Shown here in pieces: positions 31,508 through 41,294 of a DNA stretch of 64,000 nucleotides. The notes under the pieces are model-generated. The model had not been told where the DNA came from, made no database searches, and worked only from the letters and a program-made list of their open reading frames with translations. The position numbers and the translations under genes were made by a program. The number at the start of each line of letters is the position of its first letter. The stretch's first letter is position 1. The stretch spans positions 1-64,000 of the forward strand of contig NZ_FVZF01000008.1 in NCBI RefSeq assembly GCF_900168265.1. Reading direction: 5' to 3'. This DNA comes from Salegentibacter salarius. GTDB lineage: Bacteria; Bacteroidota; Bacteroidia; Flavobacteriales; Flavobacteriaceae.

Positions 31508-32635
31508 ATGGGATTACTAATTTTATTTGCTGTTCTTTCCATTTTCTTTTCTTTTATGTGTTCAATTTTGGAAGCAGCTTTATTGAGCGTAACCCCTTCT
31601 TATATCAAAATAAAAAATAAGGAAGGAAAAGCATATGCCACGACCCTGGCAAATTTTAAACAAGATATAGACAAACCACTAATTGCAATATTAACGGTAA
31701 ATACTATTTCCCATACCGTGGGAGCAATTTTAGTAGGTGTACAGGCCGAAAAGATCTATGGCGATGGCGGAAATGCTGTTGGGATAGTTTCTGCAGTAAT
31801 GACGGTGGCTATTCTGGTTCTTTCTGAAATTATTCCGAAAACCATAGGCGCCACATACTGGCAAGCCCTGGGGAATTTTACCGCAAAAACACTTAAAATA
31901 ATGATCTTTCCGCTGAAGTATACTGGAATACTTTGGCTTATGATGCTTACCACAAAACTAATTGGAAAATCGGCTCACGTTTCTTCTATGAACCGTGAAG
32001 AATTTGCTGCAATTACCGATGCTGCCGAAGAGGAAGGTGTGTTTGACGAAAGTGAAACCACGGTTATTAAAAACCTACTGGTATTTAAATCGGTTAAGGC
32101 AAAAGATGTGATGACGCCATATTCTGTGGCAATTATTGAAAATGAAGATACCAGCATAGAAGAATTTCACCGAACTCATAAAAATCTTAAGTTTTCCAGA
32201 ATTCCTGTTTATAAAAACCAAACCAACAATGTTACCGGTTTTATTCTGAAAGATGATGTGTTGGAGGAAATGATAGACGATAAAGGTGCTGAACCTTTGA
32301 GCACTCTAAAAAGAGATATTTTTATGAGTGCTGAAGACACTCCAATCCCCGAACTTTTTGAAAATTTTGTTCAAAAAAGAGGACATATTTCCATGATTGT
32401 AGACGAATTTGGGAATACCGTTGGCCTTGTAACCATGGAAGATATTATTGAAACTTTACTGGGGCTTGAAATAATGGACGAAAGCGATAGTATTGAAGAT
32501 ATGCAAATGTTGGCCCGACAAAACTGGGAAAAAAGAGCAAAACGCCTTGGGTTAATTCAAAGGAGAGACAATGAGGAAAACGAAGACGCCAAATCAGATA
32601 TTTCTGAAAACTCCGCTGGGAACAGCCAAAATTAG
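31508..32635 (+). CDS. CNNM/CorC-type membrane protein with CBS pair
   Basis: A 375-residue protein: an N-terminal DUF21/CNNM transmembrane domain (about residues 1-175) with SILEAALLSVTPSYIK and LSEIIPKTIGA motifs, then a CBS-domain pair (about 195-325; VMTPYSVAIIENED, VDEFGNTVGLVTMEDIIETLLG) and a charged tail. It lacks the usual C-terminal CorC_HlyC domain. Relatives handle Mg2+ (efflux or Na+-coupled). The frame opens at TTG 31448, but ATG 31508 is the natural start. The next gene starts inside its 3' end. Confidence 0.88.
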   Translation: MGLLILFAVLSIFFSFMCSILEAALLSVTPSYIKIKNKEGKAYATTLANFKQDIDKPLIAILTVNTISHTVGAILVGVQAEKIYGDGGNAVGIVSAVMTVAILVLSEIIPKTIGATYWQALGNFTAKTLKIMIFPLKYTGILWLMMLTTKLIGKSAHVSSMNREEFAAITDAAEEEGVFDESETTVIKNLLVFKSVKAKDVMTPYSVAIIENEDTSIEEFHRTHKNLKFSRIPVYKNQTNNVTGFILKDDVLEEMIDDKGAEPLSTLKRDIFMSAEDTPIPELFENFVQKRGHISMIVDEFGNTVGLVTMEDIIETLLGLEIMDESDSIEDMQMLARQNWEKRAKRLGLIQRRDNEENEDAKSDISENSAGNSQN

Positions 32636-33062
32636 CGGAGACGAAGAGGGAGTTTCGGCCATTCAAATTCTGGATGAAAAAATTCCAACTTCCACAGAAA
32701 TTCCCGATTTTCTTCAATCCGCGTTTCAACAATTAAACGATTATTTTAACGGAGAACTGGAAGAATTCAGTTTAAAATTAAATCCGCAAGGAACTGCTTT
32801 TCAGCAGAAAGTTTGGAAAGCACTTAACGAAATTCCTTTCGGAAAAACCTGTAGCTACCTCGAACTTTCCAGGAAATTAGGTGATGAAAAAGCAATACGG
32901 GCAGTAGCTTCAGCCAATGGAAAAAACCCGCTTTGGGTGGTAATTCCCTGTCATCGCGTAATTGGTAGTGACGGTTCGCTAACCGGTTATGCCGGTGGAT
33001 TGCAGCGAAAACAATGGCTTTTAAACCACGAAAACAATACTTCACAACTATCAATGTTCTAA
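32571..33062 (+). CDS. ogt: methylated-DNA-protein cysteine methyltransferase
   Basis: A 163-residue DNA repair protein that moves O6-methyl groups from guanine to its own Cys in VIPCHRVIGSDGSLTGYAGGL. The DNA-binding helix-turn-helix is in TCSYLELSRKLGDEKAIRAVASANGKNP. The ATG at 32571 overlaps the CBS gene by 65 nt; this gives the expected N-terminus (FLKTPLGTAKISGDEEG), so the overlap is probably real. Confidence 0.92.
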   Translation: MRKTKTPNQIFLKTPLGTAKISGDEEGVSAIQILDEKIPTSTEIPDFLQSAFQQLNDYFNGELEEFSLKLNPQGTAFQQKVWKALNEIPFGKTCSYLELSRKLGDEKAIRAVASANGKNPLWVVIPCHRVIGSDGSLTGYAGGLQRKQWLLNHENNTSQLSMF

Positions 33063-33074
33063 AACCTCAGCCTT

Positions 33075-34229
33075 ATGACTAGATTTTTAAAGATTCTTGG
33101 CTCGGTAATACTCGTACTTTCCATCGCCATTGTTATTCTAATTATTTTTGATTTCGGTTATATTTTCCGCGGAATTCAAGCCACATATTTTCAAGGGCAC
33201 AATACAGCTTTTATAGATGATTATCCGCATTTTGAAAACAGGCTGATCGAAGCAGGAACCGGAAACGATAAATGGCCGGAACATTCAAATTATAACTCTG
33301 TTTCATCAACTCAAGATCTAACAGAATTAAACCAAGAACTGGAAACCGCTGCTTTTTTAATTATTAAAAATGACAGTATTTGGTTTGAGAAATATTACCA
33401 GGAATATGGCCCAGATTCTAAAACAAATTCGTTTTCTATGGCCAAAAGTATTGTTTCGGCATTACTGGGGAGCGCTATTAAAGATGGGTATATTAAAAGT
33501 TTAGAGCAACCGGTTTCCGATTTTTTCCCTCAGTTTAAGTCTGATTTAAAAGTAGGAGACCTGGCTTCTATGTCTTCTGGCCTAAACTGGAATGAGAATT
33601 ACTACAATCCCTTCGGTATGACTGCAAGGGCTTATTTCGATGAAAACATTCGTGAACTAGTACTACGCCTAAAAGTAACCGGAACTCCCGGAGAGAGCTT
33701 TAAATACCTTAGTGGCAATACTATTTTACTTGGGATGGTTATAGAAAAAGCCACCGGAGAGAATCTTTCAGAATATTTAAGTGAGAATTTATGGAAACCA
33801 ATGAATATGCAACACGACGCGCTGTGGCAATTAGACAGCGAAGAAAGCGGGATGGAGAAGGCTTATTGTTGCATAGCTTCTAACGCCCGGGATTTTGCAA
33901 GATTTGGGAAACTTTATAAAAATAAAGGGCAATGGAATGGAAAACAGTTGCTGAGCCCTGAATTTGTTGAGCAATCTACTGAGCCACGTTTTGAAGATAG
34001 TCCCCAATATGGCTATGGTTTTTGGCTTAGCGATTATAAAGACAAAGATATTTTTTATATGCGTGGCATTCACGGTCAATACGTTATCGTTATTCCCGAA
34101 GACGATCTAATTATTGTAAGATTGGGGGAAAACCTGATTAAAAAAGACGAAGACGAAGAGCACGCGCCCGATTTCTATAAGTATATTGATGAGACTTATA
34201 AAATGCTAAATGATGTTGCAAACAATTAA
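33075..34229 (+). CDS. membrane-anchored serine hydrolase, class C beta-lactamase family
   Basis: A 384-residue protein with an N-terminal membrane anchor (LGSVILVLSIAIVILIIF) and a beta-lactamase/esterase domain. The SxxK nucleophile is in TNSFSMAKSIVSALLG; the tyrosine motif is in FKYLSGNTILLGMVIEKATG, where the usual Y-x-N reads Y-L-S; the third motif region is RGIHGQYVIV. Family members include DD-peptidases, esterases and amidases; the substrate is unknown. It runs with ogt (12 nt upstream) and overlaps the exonuclease gene by 20 nt. Confidence 0.88.
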   Translation: MTRFLKILGSVILVLSIAIVILIIFDFGYIFRGIQATYFQGHNTAFIDDYPHFENRLIEAGTGNDKWPEHSNYNSVSSTQDLTELNQELETAAFLIIKNDSIWFEKYYQEYGPDSKTNSFSMAKSIVSALLGSAIKDGYIKSLEQPVSDFFPQFKSDLKVGDLASMSSGLNWNENYYNPFGMTARAYFDENIRELVLRLKVTGTPGESFKYLSGNTILLGMVIEKATGENLSEYLSENLWKPMNMQHDALWQLDSEESGMEKAYCCIASNARDFARFGKLYKNKGQWNGKQLLSPEFVEQSTEPRFEDSPQYGYGFWLSDYKDKDIFYMRGIHGQYVIVIPEDDLIIVRLGENLIKKDEDEEHAPDFYKYIDETYKMLNDVANN

Positions 34230-34926
34230 GCTAGAGCATATTCTCTTTCTAGATATTGAAACCGTACCAGAATTTGAAAATTTCAATGAACTCTCTGAAG
34301 AAAAAAAGTTACTCTGGGAAGAGAAAACTCAATACCAGCGCAAAGACGAATTTACTGCAGAACAGTTTTATGACCGTGCCGGAATTTGGGCAGAGTTTGG
34401 TAAGATTGTTTGTATCTCCGTTGGTTTTTTCAGCTTTAAAAATGGCGACAGAACTTTTAGACTTACCACTTTTAAAGATGAAGAAAGAATTCTACTTCAA
34501 CAGTTTTCAGAATTATTAAAAGAACATTTCTCAAAACCTCAGCATTTACTTTGTGCACACAATGGCAAGGAATTAGATTTTCCCTTCATTGCACGCAGAA
34601 TGCTAATTCATAATCTCCCACTACCTTTAAAACTAAATCTGTTTGGAAAAAAGCCCTGGGAAGTGCCGCATTTGGACACTTTGGAGTTATGGAAATTTGG
34701 AGATTATAAACACTTTACTTCTTTAAAATTATTGACCAACGTTCTAAAAATTCCTTCTCCTAAAGATGATATTTCAGGTAGTGATGTAAGAAACGTTTTC
34801 TACAACGATAAAGATCTGGACCGTATTGTTAGTTACTGTGAAAAAGATGTACTCGCCATTGCACAGGTTATTTTAAAACTGCGGCAGGAAAAACTATTGG
34901 AAGCTCCAGAAGTGGTTAGTGTATAA
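34210..34926 (+). CDS. 3'-5' exonuclease, PolB-like DEDDy superfamily
   Basis: A 238-residue nuclease with Exo I DIETVPEF, Exo II HNGKELDFPFIARRM and Exo III YCEKDVLAIAQ (YxxxD, so DEDDy type). It corresponds to the stand-alone PolB-like 3'-5' exonucleases found in Bacteroidota, likely acting in repair or RNA/DNA trimming. ATGATG at 34210 gives two adjacent starts. It overlaps the hydrolase gene by 20 nt. Confidence 0.85.
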   Translation: MMLQTIKLEHILFLDIETVPEFENFNELSEEKKLLWEEKTQYQRKDEFTAEQFYDRAGIWAEFGKIVCISVGFFSFKNGDRTFRLTTFKDEERILLQQFSELLKEHFSKPQHLLCAHNGKELDFPFIARRMLIHNLPLPLKLNLFGKKPWEVPHLDTLELWKFGDYKHFTSLKLLTNVLKIPSPKDDISGSDVRNVFYNDKDLDRIVSYCEKDVLAIAQVILKLRQEKLLEAPEVVSV

Positions 34927-35044
34927 AATTAGCACGTTCGGCAGATGAGTTTTATCAGCTATTAAGACATTTTAACCTAAGCTAAAGAATTTCTCTTAAT
35001 TTTTTCACTAACTTGAAGTATATAACTATTAAAACCATAAAATT

Positions 35045-35404
35045 ATGTATTTGTATATTGAAATGTGGAATGTAACCGGAAAGTGGATAGACCTGTCTAA
35101 AGATAAAAGACGGGAGCTCATGGAAAATATGCAAGATAGAATTACCGGTTTGAAAGAGAATGGTGTAGAAAATCTAGGCTGGGCTTTAAATGATGAACAC
35201 ACTCATTACCGAAGCCAGTACCGCTACGTTACGGTTTGGAAAATGCCTTCTATAGATAATGTAGAAACTTTGGAAGAGAACTTAAAGAAAGTAGGTTGGT
35301 ACGATTATTTCTCCCAGGCCAATACGCGTGGAAAAATTATTTCGCAAAAAGAAGCTATTGATTTCTTGGTAGATCTTGAAGCTGAATCTACTTCACTAAC
35401 TTAA
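35045..35404 (+). CDS. small cytoplasmic alpha/beta-barrel-like protein of unknown function
   Basis: A 119-residue soluble protein beginning MYLYIEMWNVTGKWIDL, with RYVTVWKMPSIDNVETLEENLKKVGWYDYF. The pattern suggests a ferredoxin-like dimeric alpha/beta-barrel fold (compare DUF6616 or NIPSNAP-type proteins), inferred only from strand/helix rhythm. It is a single gene with a strong terminator behind it (35430). Confidence 0.65.
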   Translation: MYLYIEMWNVTGKWIDLSKDKRRELMENMQDRITGLKENGVENLGWALNDEHTHYRSQYRYVTVWKMPSIDNVETLEENLKKVGWYDYFSQANTRGKIISQKEAIDFLVDLEAESTSLT

Positions 35405-35429
35405 ATACGAATTAAAATAGAAATATTTT

Positions 35430-35464
35430 CCGGCAGTAATTTAAAGTTACTGCCGGATTTTTTT
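35430..35464. terminator. bidirectional terminator between convergent genes
   Basis: CCGGCAGTAA (35430-35439) pairs perfectly with TTACTGCCGG (35447-35456) over a 7-nt loop, with a T-run on the plus side. It separates the 35.0-kb gene from convergent scoB and touches the scoB stop. Confidence 0.88.
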
Positions 35465-36116
35465 ATAACTGCATTTCAGGAATATCACCTTCTACAAGTA
35501 ACTTTCCTTCAGTTGCTTTTTGAATTTCTTCTACACTTACTCCGGGAGCTCTTTCCAGCAATTTAAAACCATCTTTAGTAACTTCAATAACCGCCAGGTT
35601 AGTTACAATTTTAGTTACACAGGCCACGCCGGTTAAAGGCAGCGAACATTTTTTAAGCAATTTAGAATCCCCTGCTTTGTTGGTATGCATCATCGCTACG
35701 ATAATATTTTCAGCACTGGCTACAAGATCCATAGCACCACCCATACCTTTTACCATTTTCCCCGGTATTTTCCAATTGGCGATGTCGCCATTTTCGGCAA
35801 CTTCCATAGCTCCTAAAATAGTAAGATCTACGTGTTGGCCGCGAATCATTCCGAAGCTCATTGCTGAATCAAAGAAACTCGCACCGGGAAGTGCAGTTAT
35901 GGTTTGTTTTCCAGCATTAATAAGATCGGCATCTTCTTCTCCTTCCAGTGGAAAAGGTCCCATTCCCAGGATTCCGTTTTCACTCTGAAATTCTACTTCT
36001 ATATCATCGCGTACAAAATTGGCTACGAGGGTAGGAATTCCAATTCCCAAATTCACATAATACCCATCTTTCACCTCTTTGGCAATACGTTTTGCTATTC
36101 CTTCTTTGTCTAACAT
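35463..36116 (-). CDS. scoB: succinyl-CoA:3-ketoacid CoA transferase subunit B
   Basis: A 217-residue beta subunit that moves CoA between succinyl-CoA and acetoacetate in ketone-body/acetoacetate use. The catalytic Glu lies in EFQSENGILGMGPFP; the N-terminus is IAKRIAKEVKDGYYVNLGIGIPTLVANF. It lies after scoA with a 193-bp gap that contains a hairpin repeat ending 12 nt before this start, so the usual tight scoAB coupling is loosened. Confidence 0.93.
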   Translation of the reverse strand: MLDKEGIAKRIAKEVKDGYYVNLGIGIPTLVANFVRDDIEVEFQSENGILGMGPFPLEGEEDADLINAGKQTITALPGASFFDSAMSFGMIRGQHVDLTILGAMEVAENGDIANWKIPGKMVKGMGGAMDLVASAENIIVAMMHTNKAGDSKLLKKCSLPLTGVACVTKIVTNLAVIEVTKDGFKLLERAPGVSVEEIQKATEGKLLVEGDIPEMQL

Positions 36117-36128
36117 AATTCTAATTTT

Positions 36129-36152
36129 GTCATTTCCGCGAAGGCGGAAATC
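36129..36152 (-). repeat. GTCATTTCCGC hairpin repeat upstream of scoB
   Basis: ATTTCCGC-GAAG-GCGGAAAT, an 8-bp perfect stem with a 4-nt loop, flanked by GTC and C. It ends 12 nt before the scoB ATG. The only other copy in the window (56945-56968) sits 13 nt before another start in the same orientation. Confidence 0.8.
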
Positions 36153-36309
36153 TATATTTTTTCAAAAAACCAGATTCGAAAAGACCATAAAATCACTATT
36201 GAAAAATGAATGATTCTCAAATTATCACATTTTCAAATCTTCAAATCATAGTTTATAAAACATTCGTCAATTAGTTATTTGTTCAATGGTCACTTTTAAC
36301 CATCAACCT

Positions 36310-37011
36310 TTAACTCACTTTTCGAACTGTTCTTTTCTCAATTCGCTTTTCGTAATTTTTTCCTTCAAAAATGCGTTGTACAAATATTCCCGGAATATGA
36401 ATCTGGTTCGGGTCCAGTTCTCCCGGTTCTACCAGTTCTTCCACCTCAACAACAGTCACTTTAGCGGCACCACACATTAGCGGATTAAAATTACGGGCAG
36501 TTCCTTTAAAAATAAGATTTCCGGCTTTATCACCTTTCCAGGCTTTTACAAATGCAAAATCTGCTTTAAAGGCTTTTTCTAATACATACATTTTTCCATC
36601 AAACTCGCGTGTTTCCTTAAACTGGGAAACCTCGGTACCGTAACCGGCAGGCGTATATATAGCGGGAAAACCCTGTTGTGCAGCCTGGCAACGCGCAGCT
36701 AATGTTCCCTGCGGAATAAGCTCTACATCCAGCTCTTCGCTAAGCATTTGGCGCTCAAACTCGTCGTTTTCTCCCACATAGGAAGAAACCATCTTATATA
36801 TTTGTTTCTTTTGAAGTAAAAGTCCGAGGCCAAAGTCATCTACCCCGGCGTTATTGGAAATGCAGGTAAGGTTCTTTACATTAAGACGAACTAATTCTGA
36901 AATGGCATTTTCTGGGATACCGCTAAGGCCAAAACCTCCCAGCATAAACGTCATACCATCTTCTACGCCCTGCAAAGCATCCTTTACATTTGCTACAGTT
37001 TTTCTAATCAT
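36310..37011 (-). CDS. scoA: succinyl-CoA:3-ketoacid CoA transferase subunit A
   Basis: A 233-residue alpha subunit partner of ScoB. Recognised by [38 protein letters not shown], and [23 protein letters not shown]. The gap to scoB (36117-36309) holds a hairpin repeat and AT-rich sequence with no gene. The 195-bp gap upstream, to the PBP gene, shows nothing beyond a CCCTCTAGAGGG palindrome near 37191-37206. Confidence 0.93.
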   Translation of the reverse strand: MIRKTVANVKDALQGVEDGMTFMLGGFGLSGIPENAISELVRLNVKNLTCISNNAGVDDFGLGLLLQKKQIYKMVSSYVGENDEFERQMLSEELDVELIPQGTLAARCQAAQQGFPAIYTPAGYGTEVSQFKETREFDGKMYVLEKAFKADFAFVKAWKGDKAGNLIFKGTARNFNPLMCGAAKVTVVEVEELVEPGELDPNQIHIPGIFVQRIFEGKNYEKRIEKRTVRKVS

Positions 37012-37207
37012 CGGTATTAAATTTTACCGAAAAATACGAAAATAAAAATGCTGCTACAATGCTTTTAGGCTTGTAGATTATATTTTCCTGAAAAATAAAG
37101 CTGAATTTTTGCTAAATAATCAAAAACCACAAGCCAAGACCTAGAGGTATGAATCGGGATATAAAAATTACGGGATTCGCCTGGAGGAATTAAACCCTCT
37201 AGAGGGC

Positions 37208-39520
37208 TTAAAAATCAAGTTCGTCTGGTACACTATCGGTTTGAGATTGATTTTCCTGATTATACTGCTCGCAGTCTGTCGCAATAGAAAGATTATCAGG
37301 TCTTGGAAATGCTTCTTGTGAAACATCAAGTTCTTCGTCTGCATAAAGATCTTTCATATACATTCCCCAAATTGGTAACGCCATAGTAGCACCCTGGCCG
37401 TATTTTAGTGATGGAAAATGCACGGCACGATCTTCTGCACCAACCCAAACGCCGGTTACGAGGTTAGGAACCATTCCCATAAACCAACCGTCACTTTGGT
37501 TTTGTGTGGTTCCGGTTTTCCCGGCAATAGGATTCTTAAAATCGTAAGGATAACCGGTTACCCCGCGTTTGTAATGGTCAAATTCTTTAGCATAAGTTCC
37601 ACGTAAACGAACTCCAGAACCGTTTTGTGTTACGCCTTCTAAGAGATTTACCGTCACATAAGCAGCTTCCTTATTAAGTACATCGCGAGTTTGCGGTACG
37701 TGCTGATATAGCACCGTACCATTTTTATCTTCAATTCGGTTTACAATCACCGGTTTCACATAAACACCTTCATTTACAAAAGTGCTATAAGCAGAAACCA
37801 TTTCAAAAAGGCTCATATCCTCGGTACCTAAAGCAATTGCCGGTCCGTTCGAAAAGTTTTCAGTATCCACACCCAATTTCTTAACCAAATCAAGAACCGG
37901 CCCCGGACCTGTTTTATCAATTAGCCTGGCTGTTACGGTATTCACAGATTGCGCGAGCGCATTTTTTAAACTAATCATCCCGTCGTATTTTCCGTTAGCA
38001 TTTCCTGGAGACCAATCTTTAACATTCCCGTATTTACCGGCTTCAATAGTAAACCTGTTTTTAGGCATCATATCACATGGAGAAAGCTTTAATTGATCTA
38101 TTGCCGTAGCATAAACAAATGGCTTAAAGGTAGAACCTACCTGGCGTTTCCCTTGTTTTACGTGATCGTATTTAAAATGTTTAAAGTTAGTTCCACCAAC
38201 CCAGGCTTTCACTTCTCCTGTTTGTGGCGTCATAGACATTAAACCTGCTTGCAAAAATCCTTTATAATAGAATATAGAATCCTTAGGCGTCATAATAGTG
38301 TCCTTAATACCATCCCAGGAAAAAACACGCATGTTAGTTTCTTTATCGAAGGAGGCCAGAATATCTTCTTCAGATTTGCCCTGATCTTCCATTTCCCGCC
38401 ATCTTACGGAGCGTCGCATAGCACTTTTTACAATATTATTGATCTGTCCCTGGTCTAAATCCCGAAACGGTGCGGTTTTATTTCTTTCATTTTGCCTGTC
38501 AAATTCTTTCTGAAGATGAGAAATATGCTTTTCCACAGCGGTTTCAGCATACTGTTGCATTTTAGAATCTATGCTGGTATAAATTTTTAGCCCATCACGG
38601 TAAAGACTGTATTCAGTCCCGTCAGGTTTTGGATTTTTTTCTATCCAGTCTTTCATAAATCCTTGCAGGTATACACGAAAATAGGTTGCCATACCTTCAT
38701 CGTGCCCTTCAGGAGAAAAATCGAGGTTTAATGGTAATTTCTGAAGAGAATTTTTTTCCTGTTCAGACAAATATCCATTTTTATGCATTTGAACAAAAAC
38801 CTGGTTACGACGCTGTTTTACTAGTTCTGGCCTACGCACAGGATTGTATAGAGCAGCGTTTTTAAGCATAGCCACCAATACCGCCGATTCTTCTATATTA
38901 AGATCTTTAGCTTCTTTTCCGAAGTAAATTTTTGAAGCTGAACGAATTCCCACTGCCTGGTACACAAAATCGTATTTATTAAAATACATGGTAATAATTT
39001 CCTCTTTAGTGTACTGGCGTTCTAACCTTGTAGCAATAATCCATTCTTTTACCTTTTGTAAGATCCTGGCAAAAGGATTATTGGATACCTGATCTGTAAA
39101 TAATAATTTGGAAAGCTGCTGGGTAATTGTACTCGCACCACCTCTTGTTCCCAGGTAAACCGCGGCTCTAATTGTTCCCTTTGCATCTATCCCGGCGTGT
39201 TTATAAAAACGTTCATCTTCAGTAGCAACAAGAGCTTCAACCAGGTGGTCAGGAAGATCGTCGTATTTTATAGGTGTGCGGTTTTCACTATAATATTTTC
39301 CCAAAGTTTCCCCATCTGAAGAGAAAATTTCGGTAGCAAGATTAGTTTCAGGGTTTTCAAGCTCTTCAAAATCGGGCATCTTACCAAAAGCGCCCCAGCC
39401 TGCCATTAGGAAAATTAAAACTACAGCTAATAATCCAATACCAAAAAGTGTCCAAAATCCAATAATATAAGGCCTTTTACTGGTTTTGGTCTTTTGCTGC
39501 TTCTTTTTTGTTCCGGCCAT
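37208..39520 (-). CDS. penicillin-binding protein 1A, bifunctional
   Basis: A 770-residue class A PBP building peptidoglycan at the inner membrane. A short cytoplasmic tail and TM (IGFWTLFGIGLLAVVLIFLM) lead to the GT51 glycosyltransferase (about residues 60-240; EDERFYKHAGID, GASTITQQLSK) and the transpeptidase with SxxK (GSTFKPFVYA), SxN (AQSVNTVTA) and KTG (AGKTGTTQNQSDGWF). It follows gldH by 12 nt and lies in the same run as ricT, a frequent arrangement in Flavobacteriia. Confidence 0.95.
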   Translation of the reverse strand: MAGTKKKQQKTKTSKRPYIIGFWTLFGIGLLAVVLIFLMAGWGAFGKMPDFEELENPETNLATEIFSSDGETLGKYYSENRTPIKYDDLPDHLVEALVATEDERFYKHAGIDAKGTIRAAVYLGTRGGASTITQQLSKLLFTDQVSNNPFARILQKVKEWIIATRLERQYTKEEIITMYFNKYDFVYQAVGIRSASKIYFGKEAKDLNIEESAVLVAMLKNAALYNPVRRPELVKQRRNQVFVQMHKNGYLSEQEKNSLQKLPLNLDFSPEGHDEGMATYFRVYLQGFMKDWIEKNPKPDGTEYSLYRDGLKIYTSIDSKMQQYAETAVEKHISHLQKEFDRQNERNKTAPFRDLDQGQINNIVKSAMRRSVRWREMEDQGKSEEDILASFDKETNMRVFSWDGIKDTIMTPKDSIFYYKGFLQAGLMSMTPQTGEVKAWVGGTNFKHFKYDHVKQGKRQVGSTFKPFVYATAIDQLKLSPCDMMPKNRFTIEAGKYGNVKDWSPGNANGKYDGMISLKNALAQSVNTVTARLIDKTGPGPVLDLVKKLGVDTENFSNGPAIALGTEDMSLFEMVSAYSTFVNEGVYVKPVIVNRIEDKNGTVLYQHVPQTRDVLNKEAAYVTVNLLEGVTQNGSGVRLRGTYAKEFDHYKRGVTGYPYDFKNPIAGKTGTTQNQSDGWFMGMVPNLVTGVWVGAEDRAVHFPSLKYGQGATMALPIWGMYMKDLYADEELDVSQEAFPRPDNLSIATDCEQYNQENQSQTDSVPDELDF

Positions 39521-39532
39521 TTATGTAAAATA

Positions 39533-40024
39533 TTATTGCAGGTCTTTTTCTATCCTGAAACCTACGTGGGTAATTCCTTCTAAATTTTCTATTCCATCAA
39601 CCTGGTCGTTTTTACGCATTGCCTGTTTTATGGCAATCCTATATTCACCGGGTTCAGTAAAACTCACATTTTCTTTATACCAGAGCTTACTTTCTTTTAC
39701 ATCACCAAAACCTGTACCAAGCCAGGTTCCATCTGGCGCTGCCATCTCATATTCCAGGGTATCAGTAATTACTTTTCCCTGCGGAAAACGCATCTCGGTA
39801 ATTAAAAATAAATTTCTGTAATTATAATCTTTATTATTTCTAACGTTTATAAACAGGTTATAATTTTGTAGCGAGTCTAACTTTCCCAATTTAAAAACCA
39901 GGGTAGAATCTTTATCCCAACCGTCGGTTACAGGTTTGTATTCGTCATAAACCCGCTTTTTATCACAGGAAGTCAATAAGGCAAAGGCGCCAATAAAAAT
40001 TAAAAATACCCAGGCATTACGCAT
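39533..40024 (-). CDS. gldH: gliding motility lipoprotein GldH
   Basis: A 163-residue lipoprotein with signal sequence and lipobox (VFLIFIGAFALLTSC, Cys about residue 20) and mature start DKKRVYDEYKPV typical of GldH. GldH is required for Bacteroidota gliding and the linked type IX secretion machinery. The frame runs 25 codons upstream inside ricT, but ATG 40024 places the signal peptide correctly; the overlap with ricT is 8 nt. The ricT-gldH-PBP order supports the call. Confidence 0.93.
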   Translation of the reverse strand: MRNAWVFLIFIGAFALLTSCDKKRVYDEYKPVTDGWDKDSTLVFKLGKLDSLQNYNLFINVRNNKDYNYRNLFLITEMRFPQGKVITDTLEYEMAAPDGTWLGTGFGDVKESKLWYKENVSFTEPGEYRIAIKQAMRKNDQVDGIENLEGITHVGFRIEKDLQ

Positions 40025-41177
40025 TCTTAGAAGGTTTTCCTTTACGTTTTTTTCGTTTTTTTGACTTGTTCTTTTTTTGCTGACCTTTAGGCTTATCAAA
40101 ACGCGTTAAGCTATCCTGCCCAACCACATTATTAAAATCTGGTTTCTCTTCAATTTGAAGCTGAACTTCAAACTCTTCAAGGCTACCAACATCTTCTTTC
40201 TTACGATTTGAAGCTATAATTTTATTGGCCTGCTCTGCGGTTAATTTATGCCAGTTCATCCATTCACCCTCGTAGGCATACCAAAGTACACCTTGAAAAA
40301 TGTCTATTTTCTGGCAAACTGCAGTTCCTTTTTTGGTAAAAAGTTTAGTATCGGTTCTTGGAAATGTTTTTAAAGCTTCCAGGTAAGAATCCAGCTCGTA
40401 GTTGAGGCAACATTTTAACTTTCCGCATTGTCCCGCTAATTTCTGCGGATTTAAGGATAATTGCTGATATCTCGCTGCAGAAGTACTTACCGATCTAAAA
40501 TCTGTAAGCCAAGTAGAACAACAAAGTTCCCGGCCGCAAGAGCCAATTCCACCAAGGCGGGCAGCTTCCTGTCTTAATCCAATTTGGCGCATTTCTATAC
40601 GCGTATTAAATTCTCGTGCAAACTCCTTGATTAACTGACGAAAATCTACGCGATCATCTGCTGTATAATAGAAAGTTGCTTTTGAAGCGTCCCCCTGAAA
40701 TTCGATATCGCTAATCTTCATACTAAGATTAAGGCGAATGGCAATTTCACGAGCGCGTTTCTTTATCGCTTCTTCCCTGCTGCGAACTTCCTCCCAAACA
40801 TCAATATCTTTTTGGGTGGCTTTTCGGTAAATCTTTAAAACTTCTTCGCTATCGGGTTTTACTTTTTTCTTCTTCATTTGTACCCTAACCAATTCTCCGG
40901 TAAGGCTTACCATTCCCACATCGTGGCCGGGAGAAGCTTCTACAGCTACTACATCTCCCATACTAAGGCTAAGGTTTTCGGTATTTTTAAAAAAGTGTTT
41001 TCTTCCGTTTTTAAAGCGAACTTCTACATAATTAAAAGGTTCTACACCGTTAGGCATAGACATATTTGAAAGCCAATCGAATACAGAAAGTTTATTACAG
41101 GAATCTGTACCACAGGTTCCGTTATTTTTACATCCTTTTGGCTGACCGTCTTTGGTTGAGCAACTGCTACAAGCCAT
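40017..41177 (-). CDS. ricT: RicT (PSP1 domain) protein
   Basis: A 386-residue cytoplasmic protein of the YaaT/RicT family. The N-terminus is rich in Cys (CSSCSTKDGQPKGCKNN, CGTDSC). The PSP1 core contains RVDFRQLIKEFAREFNTRIEMRQIGLRQEAARLGGIGSCGRELCC and LAGQCGKLKCCLNYELD. The tail is Lys-rich. In Bacillus RicT acts with RicA/RicF, an Fe-S complex affecting RNase Y; those partners are not seen here. In Flavobacteriia it habitually precedes gldH. Confidence 0.92.
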   Translation of the reverse strand: MACSSCSTKDGQPKGCKNNGTCGTDSCNKLSVFDWLSNMSMPNGVEPFNYVEVRFKNGRKHFFKNTENLSLSMGDVVAVEASPGHDVGMVSLTGELVRVQMKKKKVKPDSEEVLKIYRKATQKDIDVWEEVRSREEAIKKRAREIAIRLNLSMKISDIEFQGDASKATFYYTADDRVDFRQLIKEFAREFNTRIEMRQIGLRQEAARLGGIGSCGRELCCSTWLTDFRSVSTSAARYQQLSLNPQKLAGQCGKLKCCLNYELDSYLEALKTFPRTDTKLFTKKGTAVCQKIDIFQGVLWYAYEGEWMNWHKLTAEQANKIIASNRKKEDVGSLEEFEVQLQIEEKPDFNNVVGQDSLTRFDKPKGQQKKNKSKKRKKRKGKPSKNA

Positions 41178-41294
41178 AAATATTTATATGTTGTAAGTCT
41201 TGCAAACTAATTTGCAGACTTTTGGGTTTATATTGAGATTCTAAAAAGGTAAATATACCAATATTAATTGGCACTCCCTTTTTAGAACGCTGTG

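Noticed and set aside
37188-37207. CCCTCTAGAGGG palindrome after the PBP1A gene as a terminator
   Set aside because: A fully self-complementary palindrome leaves no loop and lacks a good T-run; noted only in the scoA entry.
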